Below, in pieces: positions 59,483-64,000 of a stretch of 64,000 bases of DNA. This DNA comes from an uncultured Clostridia bacterium. GTDB taxonomy: Bacteria; Bacillota; Clostridia; Christensenellales; Aristaeellaceae. The notes beneath the pieces are model-generated. The model did no database searches. It was given only the letters and a program-made list of their open reading frames with translations, and had not been told where the DNA came from. The stretch is from NCBI GenBank assembly GCA_934631025.1, contig CAKTXR010000010.1, positions 1 through 64,000 on the forward strand. The letters are read 5' to 3'. Numbering within the stretch: position 1 is the first letter of the stretch; each line of letters starts with the position of its first letter. The position numbers were made by a program, and so were the translations under genes.

Positions 59483-59787
59483 CGTACCGGCTCGAGTGAA
59501 CGCCGCATCGCCGGTGCGTTTCTGCGTTCATCGGGCGAATTTGTCTGCGGAAACCCATGATCATATCGGCAATAATGCGCATCATGTAAGCAGGCTTCGT
59601 ACTGACTGACCGAATGCGGCTTTGCCGGTGAGCTTCTGCGCTTATCAGACGAATTTGCGTGCCTGAAACCCTTGGCTATATCGTCGAAAATGTGTGTCAT
59701 GCAAGCAGGCTCCGTACTGACCGAGCGGACGCGGCTTTGTCGATGAGCTTCTGCGTTCATCAAGCGAATTTGCGCGCTGTCCCGCCG
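59483..59787. repeat. Non-coding tandem repeat with 115-bp period
   Basis: Two full units and one partial unit begin at 59483, 59598 and 59713 (CGTACYGR...), each spaced exactly 115 bp. Each contains a CTTCTGCGYTYATC-type word, GCGAATTTG(C/T) and, in the two full units, TGTAAGCAGGCT/TGCAAGCAGGCT near the end. The 115-bp period is not a multiple of three, so any frame shifts from unit to unit and the long minus-strand open frame across it is not a gene. The rest of 59335-59868 holds nothing I recognise. Confidence 0.85.
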
Positions 59788-59868
59788 CGTTTTCGACGTT
59801 CGCCGAACAACGTTCCCCCGCCCATCGCTTTTTACCCCACCATTCCACACCCCAGGGAGGTGTTTTTC

Positions 59869-61023
59869 ATGCCGGAGATCAACTGGTATCCCGGCCACAT
59901 GGCCAAAACGCGCCGTATGCTGATCGAGCAGCTCAGCTCGGTCGACGCGGTGATCGAACTGTGCGACGCACGCGCCCCCCAGGCCACGCGCAATCCCGAT
60001 CTCAACTACCTCTGCCGCGGCAAAACGCGCATATTGATCCTCAACAAGGCCGACCTGGCCAACGACGCGGTGACCTCCCGCTGGCTCGAGCATTATCGCC
60101 AGATGGGCCTGCACCCCATCCGCTTCAATTCAAACGGCGGCCGCACGCACGACGTGATGGCGTCCATCGAGGAGGCCTGCGCGCCCGCCATAGAGCGCAT
60201 GAAGGCGCGCGGCGTGAACAAGACGGCGCGCCTGATGGTCATCGGCATCCCCAACGTCGGCAAATCGACGTTCATCAACCGCATATTCGGCCGCACCATC
60301 GCGCAGGCCGGCGACCGCCCGGGCGTGACGCGCAGCAAGCAGTGGGTCAAGGTCGGGCCGTACCTCGAGCTGATGGACACCCCGGGTATGCTCTGGCCGC
60401 ACCTGAGCGATCAGGGCGACGCGCGCCTGCTGGCCTATCTCGGCTCCATCCGCGATGAAATTCTGGACAGCGAGGGGCTGGCCATCGATCTGGTGAAGCT
60501 GCTGTTCTCCCTCGCGCCGCAGGCCGTGTGCGAGCGCTTCCACATCACGCCCGAGGACGTCGATCCCCCGCAGCCTGAATACGACGGCGAGTGGCACGAA
60601 ATGCCCACGGTGCTCGACCGCATCTGCGTCGGCCGCGGCTGGCTGCTCGCGGGCGGCAAGCCGGACGTCAGCCGCGCTTCGGCGCTCGTGCTGGACGAAT
60701 TCCGCGCGGGGCTTATCGGCAAGATCTCCATCCAGAAGCCCGGCGAATACGCGCGCGACGCAGAGCCTGTCCATGTTTTGCAGGCCGAGCTGGACGAGCG
60801 CCCCGACATGAAGAAAAAGCCGCCGCGGCGCACGCCCTCCTCCCGCCCGCCGCACCGTGACGCGCCGCGCGGCGATGGAAAGAGCGCGCCGAAGAGCAAG
60901 GCCGCGCCCCGAAACAGCACTGCCAAGCCTGTAAAGAGCGCGCCGACGCGTTCCGGCTCAAGCGCCGCCAAGGGCAGGCCGAAGGGACGGCCAACCGGCC
61001 AGAGCCGCCGGCCGAAGGGATAA
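59869..61023 (+). CDS. rbgA: Ribosome biogenesis GTPase RbgA with basic tail
   Basis: This 384-residue circularly permuted GTPase is needed for late 50S assembly. The order of motifs is G4 first (LILNKADL), then G1 (IGIPNVGKSTFINRI), G3 (LMDTPGMLWP), as in RbgA/YlqF. The first 295 residues match RbgA. The last 90 or so are rich in Lys, Arg, Pro, Ser and Ala with no predicted fold, not usual in RbgA, and may bind rRNA. ATG 59869 has GGGAGG 9 nt ahead. It lies after rplS and before rnhB, the conserved order. Confidence 0.95.
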   Translation: MPEINWYPGHMAKTRRMLIEQLSSVDAVIELCDARAPQATRNPDLNYLCRGKTRILILNKADLANDAVTSRWLEHYRQMGLHPIRFNSNGGRTHDVMASIEEACAPAIERMKARGVNKTARLMVIGIPNVGKSTFINRIFGRTIAQAGDRPGVTRSKQWVKVGPYLELMDTPGMLWPHLSDQGDARLLAYLGSIRDEILDSEGLAIDLVKLLFSLAPQAVCERFHITPEDVDPPQPEYDGEWHEMPTVLDRICVGRGWLLAGGKPDVSRASALVLDEFRAGLIGKISIQKPGEYARDAEPVHVLQAELDERPDMKKKPPRRTPSSRPPHRDAPRGDGKSAPKSKAAPRNSTAKPVKSAPTRSGSSAAKGRPKGRPTGQSRRPKG

Positions 61024-61253
61024 AGGCAGCGCCCGACTCCGTTTCGCCTGAAAGCGCCGAGGAACGCGATGCGTCTCCTCGATTCCTGCGCTAAGGCGGC
61101 GCTCCTTGATCGCGGCGCTTCCCGCCCCCAGGCAGGACGGCCTTTTTGAAGGAACAGCCGCGCCGAATCGGCCCGCGCACAGGCGGACGGAAACGCCGCC
61201 GATTCGATATTCTTCCTCTCAACGCCTGATTTTTACGAACGGAAGTGACGAAA

Positions 61254-61886
61254 ATGCCCCGCGAAACCGATCTTGAGCGCCTTGAGCGCATGACCGAATA
61301 CGAAAAGGCGCTCTGGGCGCAGAATGTGCGCGTCGCCGGCATGGACGAGGTAGGCCGCGGGCCGCTCGCCGGGCCGGTCGTGACGGCGTGCATCATCGTG
61401 CCGCCGGACAAGCTGGTATTGGGCGTGAACGATTCAAAAAAAGTCGCCGAAAAGAAGCGCGAAAAGCTCTACGATCTGCTGATGGAGCGCGCCGAGTACG
61501 TCCGCACGGGCTGGCGCACGCCGCAGGTCATCGACGAGATCAACATACTCGCCGCGACGAAATCCGCCATGGAGGAAGCCGCCGCCGGCGCTGAAAACGC
61601 GCATTTTCTGGTGGACGCGGTCACGGGTCTGCATCTGCCCGGCCCCGCCACGCCCATCATACACGGCGACGCGATCAGCTACATGATCGGCGCGGCCTCA
61701 ATCATCGCCAAGGTGACGCGCGACCGCTACATGATCGAGCTGGACGCGAAATATCCCGAGTACGGCTTTGCCCGCAACAAGGGCTACGGCACGCCCGAAC
61801 ACATCGCCGCGCTGAAGAAGTACGGCCCCTGTCCGGAGCATCGGCGCAGCTTTATCGCAGGCATACTGGGCGGTGACTCGGAATGA
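61254..61886 (+). CDS. rnhB: Ribonuclease HII
   Basis: This 210-residue enzyme cuts RNA in RNA-DNA hybrids and removes single ribonucleotides. The signature VAGMDEVGRGPLAGPVV holds the first Asp-Glu, LVDAVTG the next Asp, and KVTRDRYMIELD the last metal Asp. The end YGTPEHIAALKKYGPCPEHR is typical. GTG at 61245 is an alternative start; ATG 61254 has GGAAG 9 nt ahead. Its stop overlaps the yraN start as ATGA. Confidence 0.96.
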   Translation: MPRETDLERLERMTEYEKALWAQNVRVAGMDEVGRGPLAGPVVTACIIVPPDKLVLGVNDSKKVAEKKREKLYDLLMERAEYVRTGWRTPQVIDEINILAATKSAMEEAAAGAENAHFLVDAVTGLHLPGPATPIIHGDAISYMIGAASIIAKVTRDRYMIELDAKYPEYGFARNKGYGTPEHIAALKKYGPCPEHRRSFIAGILGGDSE

Positions 61887-62233
61887 ACACGCGCGCCGTC
61901 GGCCGCATCGGCGAGGACATCGCTGTGAAATACCTCGTCGAGCGCAAAAACGCCCGCATCCTCGCGCGCAATTTCACCGTGCGCGGCGGCGAGATCGACG
62001 TTGTGGCGGAAATCGGCGGCGTGATCGCGTTCGTCGAGGTCAAGCTGCGCTCGTCCTCCGATCCGCACGAAGCCATCGGCTACACCAAGCAGAAGCGCCT
62101 TTCAAAGGCCGCCGCCATCTATCTCCAGAAAAACGGCCTGACCGAGCGCTTTTCCCGCTTCGACGCGCTGCTCATACTGCCCGACGGTTCGATCGAATAC
62201 ATCGAGCAGGCCTTCGAGTATATCGAATCATAG
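61883..62233 (+). CDS. yraN: YraN family putative endonuclease (UPF0102)
   Basis: This 116-residue Holliday-resolvase-like fold protein has the opening GRIGEDIAVKYLVERKNARI and the nuclease core VRGGEIDVVAE, then IAFVEVKLRSSSD, giving the D-x(n)-E-x-K active site of PD-(D/E)XK enzymes. Function is not established; it is usually beside rnhB, as here. The ATG overlaps the rnhB stop. Confidence 0.95.
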   Translation: MNTRAVGRIGEDIAVKYLVERKNARILARNFTVRGGEIDVVAEIGGVIAFVEVKLRSSSDPHEAIGYTKQKRLSKAAAIYLQKNGLTERFSRFDALLILPDGSIEYIEQAFEYIES

Positions 62234-62247
62234 CCGCCTGCATAAAG

Positions 62248-62285
62248 CAAGACCCCTCGGATTTTCTCCGGCGGGCCTTGTTTTT
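62248..62285 (+). terminator. First terminator after yraN
   Basis: CAAGACCC and GGGCCTTG with an inner stem, followed by TTTTT; one mismatch. Confidence 0.6.
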
Positions 62286-62302
62286 ATGCGTCTAATTGTC
62301 GT

Positions 62303-62348
62303 CAGACTCCGGTCTGTTTGTACCTTTACAGACCAGAGTCTGTTTTTG
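62303..62348 (+). terminator. Second terminator after yraN; AGAC/GTCT element, copy 3
   Basis: CAGACTC, one mismatch, GGTCTGT, 10-nt loop, ACAGACC, mismatch, GAGTCTG, then TTTTTG. This 14-bp stem is the longest copy of the hairpin element. Confidence 0.75.
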
Positions 62349-62412
62349 TTTCAGTGGGCGCAGTTAAAGTGTGAAACAGGCCGTCCCGCATTGATTTTTC
62401 ATTGAGACTACG

Positions 62413-62432
62413 GTCTGTTTTCAGAGACAGAC
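62413..62432. repeat. AGAC/GTCT hairpin element, copy 4
   Basis: GTCTGT, 8-nt loop, ACAGAC, preceded by GAGACTACG; it shares its arms with the other three copies. Confidence 0.55.
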
Positions 62433-62484
62433 GACAAAGAGCGCGCCGGATATGGCTCTGACGCGCTCTGTTTGATCTGTGTGA

Positions 62485-63849
62485 TTAGAGAATATAGCGT
62501 TTCAGATCGGGCTGTTCCTTGATCTTCATCTGACGCGCGACGTAATCCGCGTCCACCTCCACGCGCACCTCGGGGCAATCGCCGCCGCCCGCGTTGAAGG
62601 CGATGTCGTTGAGCAGCTCCTCCAGCACGGTGTGAAGCCGGCGCGCGCCTATGTTTTCCATCTGCTCGTTTGCGGCGTAGGCCTGCTCGGCGATCAGCTG
62701 AAGCGCCGATTCATCGAACGACAGATCCACCTTGTCCACGGCCAGCAGCGCCTGATACTGGCGGATCAGCGCGTTTTCGGGCTGCGTCAGGATGCGCTTG
62801 TAGTCCTCCACGGTGAGCGGCTTCAGCTCGACGCGCACCGGGAAGCGGCCCTGCAATTCGGGGATCAGATCGGACACCTTCGAGACATGGAACGCGCCCG
62901 CCGCGATGAACAGCACATGGTCGGTCTTGACCGGCCCGTACTTGGTCTGCACGGTGCAGCCCTCGACGATGGGCAGTATGTCGCGCTGCACGCCCTCGCG
63001 GGATACGTCGGGGCCGTGGCCGGACGCCTTGCCCGCCACCTTGTCGATCTCATCAATGAACACGATGCCGTCCTGCTCGGCGCGCTCGATGGCCTCGGAA
63101 TACACCGCGTCCATGTCGATGAGGTTCTGCTCCTCCTCGTTGATGAGTATGCGCCGCGCTTCCTGCACCTCGACCTTGCGGATCTTGGTTTTCTTCGGCA
63201 TGATGCCGCCCAGCACGTCGTTCATGTTCACATCGGTGCCTGGGATTTCGTTGTGGGGCGTGATTTCCTCCACTTCGATCTCGACCAGGCGATGCTCCAG
63301 CTCGCCGGATCTGAGCTGCGCGATTACCTCGCCGCGCTTTTTGCTCAGCTGCGCCTGCTCCTCGGCCGGCAGCTCGGGCGTGCGCGGCTTGTTGCCCAGC
63401 AGCACGTCGATCGGATTGGGCGCCTTTTTCGCCGCCGGCTGAATGATCAGATCGGCCAGGCGCACCTCGGCGCGCTCGCAAGCTTTGACATGAACGCGCG
63501 ATTGATGGATCTCCTTGGTCAGGCGGATGGACGTTTCGACCAGATCGCGGATGATCGTCTCCACATCGCGGCCGACATAGCCCACCTCGGTGAACTTGGT
63601 CGCCTCGACCTTGACGAACGGCGCGTCCACCAGCTTGGCCAGACGGCGCGCAATCTCGGTCTTGCCCACGCCGGTGGGGCCGACCATCAGGATGTTTTTC
63701 GGCGTGACCTCTTCCTGCATCTCTTTGGGGAGCTGCGCGCGGCGGTAGCGATTGCGCAGCGCCACGGCGACGGCGCGCTTGGCGTCCTCCTGACCGACGA
63801 TATAGCGGTCAAGCTCGTGGACAATTTCACGGGGCGTCAGCTGATTCAT
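62485..63849 (-). CDS. hslU: ATP-dependent protease ATPase subunit HslU
   Basis: This 454-residue AAA+ unfoldase works with HslV. Family marks: LTPREIVHELDRYIVGQEDA at the start, Walker A GPTGVGKTEIARRL, Walker B GIVFIDEIDKV, the pore region YVGRDVETIIRDLVE, and the C-terminus ending LKRYIL, which docks into HslV. Between them is the HslU-specific I domain (about 110-240). The start ATG overlaps the hslV stop as ATGA. HslUV is a second ATP-dependent protease in this window, besides ClpXP. Confidence 0.97.
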   Translation of the reverse strand: MNQLTPREIVHELDRYIVGQEDAKRAVAVALRNRYRRAQLPKEMQEEVTPKNILMVGPTGVGKTEIARRLAKLVDAPFVKVEATKFTEVGYVGRDVETIIRDLVETSIRLTKEIHQSRVHVKACERAEVRLADLIIQPAAKKAPNPIDVLLGNKPRTPELPAEEQAQLSKKRGEVIAQLRSGELEHRLVEIEVEEITPHNEIPGTDVNMNDVLGGIMPKKTKIRKVEVQEARRILINEEEQNLIDMDAVYSEAIERAEQDGIVFIDEIDKVAGKASGHGPDVSREGVQRDILPIVEGCTVQTKYGPVKTDHVLFIAAGAFHVSKVSDLIPELQGRFPVRVELKPLTVEDYKRILTQPENALIRQYQALLAVDKVDLSFDESALQLIAEQAYAANEQMENIGARRLHTVLEELLNDIAFNAGGGDCPEVRVEVDADYVARQMKIKEQPDLKRYIL

Positions 63850-64000
63850 GCGTCGATCACCTCCACGCGGATGTGGTCGTTGGTATAGACGCAGATCGAC
63901 GCGGCGATGTGCAGCGCCTTTTCGGCGATTTCGGCGGCGTTGAGATCGGTGTTTTCCAGCAGAGCGCGCGCCGCGGCCAGCGCGTAATTGCCGCCCGAGC
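63846..64000 (-). CDS. hslV: ATP-dependent protease subunit HslV, C-terminal part
   Basis: The frame runs off the window edge and ends in SGGNYALAAARALLENTDL, then NAAEIAEKALHIAASICVYT and NDHIRVEVIDA, the known end of HslV, the threonine protease of HslUV. Only the last 50 residues or so are seen, so the catalytic N-terminal Thr is outside. Its stop overlaps the hslU start. Confidence 0.92.
   Translation of the reverse strand, partial: SGGNYALAAARALLENTDLNAAEIAEKALHIAASICVYTNDHIRVEVIDA

Noticed and set aside
59245..60114. 289-codon minus-strand frame over the 115-bp repeat
   Set aside because: The repeat period is not a multiple of three and the peptide units change frame; the frame also overlaps rplS and rbgA antisense.

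Overview
The window looks like chromosome of a GC-rich member of the Bacillota, class Clostridia. Three things point there: the order ylxM-ffh-rpsP-khpA-rimM-trmD-rplS-rbgA-rnhB-yraN, a tryptophan T-box ahead of trpS, and sigma-A promoters (TTGACA, 17 bp, TATAAT) with AGGAGG-type ribosome sites ahead of many genes. Genus cannot be fixed from the sequence. No prophage, insertion sequence, CRISPR array or rRNA was seen. The only tRNA is tRNA-Lys(TTT).

Layout. 1-5 kb: 5'-cut GyrA/ParC-type topoisomerase subunit, then a purine permease with a purine phosphoribosyltransferase. 4.7-8.7 kb: a tightly overlapping minus-strand operon (exonuclease III, HAD phosphatase, AlkD-like glycosylase, histidine phosphatase, MFS transporter). 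8.7-12.7 kb: LysM protein, Usp protein, membrane protein, LOG protein, and trpS behind its T-box. 12.7-16.2 kb: SDR oxidoreductase, ThuA protein, M42 peptidase, and a divergent Qnr-like pentapeptide-repeat protein. 16.2-21.5 kb: an amino-sugar-type catabolic group (nagB, GH109-like and Gfo/Idh oxidoreductases, sugar isomerase) divergent from an AraC regulator. 21.8-27.3 kb: glyA, tRNA-Lys, the hcp/ferredoxin nitrosative-stress operon divergent from a Crp/Fnr regulator, then a cluster of microproteins. 27.3-28.7 kb: thiamine pyrophosphokinase and a membrane protein. 28.8-34.0 kb: two glycoside hydrolases divergent from an N-acetylhexosamine-kinase-like protein. 34-37.3 kb: a glycerol-3-phosphate dehydrogenase operon (GlpA-like, GlpB-like, DUF1667) behind a transcription attenuator. 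37.5-49 kb: mixed housekeeping and accessory genes, including two small regulators, a barnase/barstar pair in which the nuclease is a predicted lipoprotein, and a protein with a perfect 16-residue tandem repeat. 49-52.3 kb: tig-clpP-clpX. 52.4-54.1 kb: CBS protein and SPOR-like protein. 54.1-62.2 kb: the translation and SRP cluster. 62.5-64 kb: hslV-hslU.

How the genes work together. GH109-like enzyme, NagB, an N-acetylhexosamine-kinase-like protein, two sugar isomerases and two glycosidases suggest a host- or plant-glycan lifestyle. Hcp with its ferredoxin and a Crp/Fnr regulator suggests an anaerobe that meets NO or hydroxylamine. Regulation by leader RNA is visible at trpS (T-box), at the glp-like operon (attenuator) and possibly at rplS.

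The least explained parts are the microprotein locus at 26.8-27.3 kb, the lipoprotein barnase, a 115-bp non-coding tandem repeat at 59.5 kb, and a scattered AGAC/GTCT hairpin element. Start sites were moved to the codon best supported by a ribosome site or by the protein family. Promoters were picked by eye and are untested.
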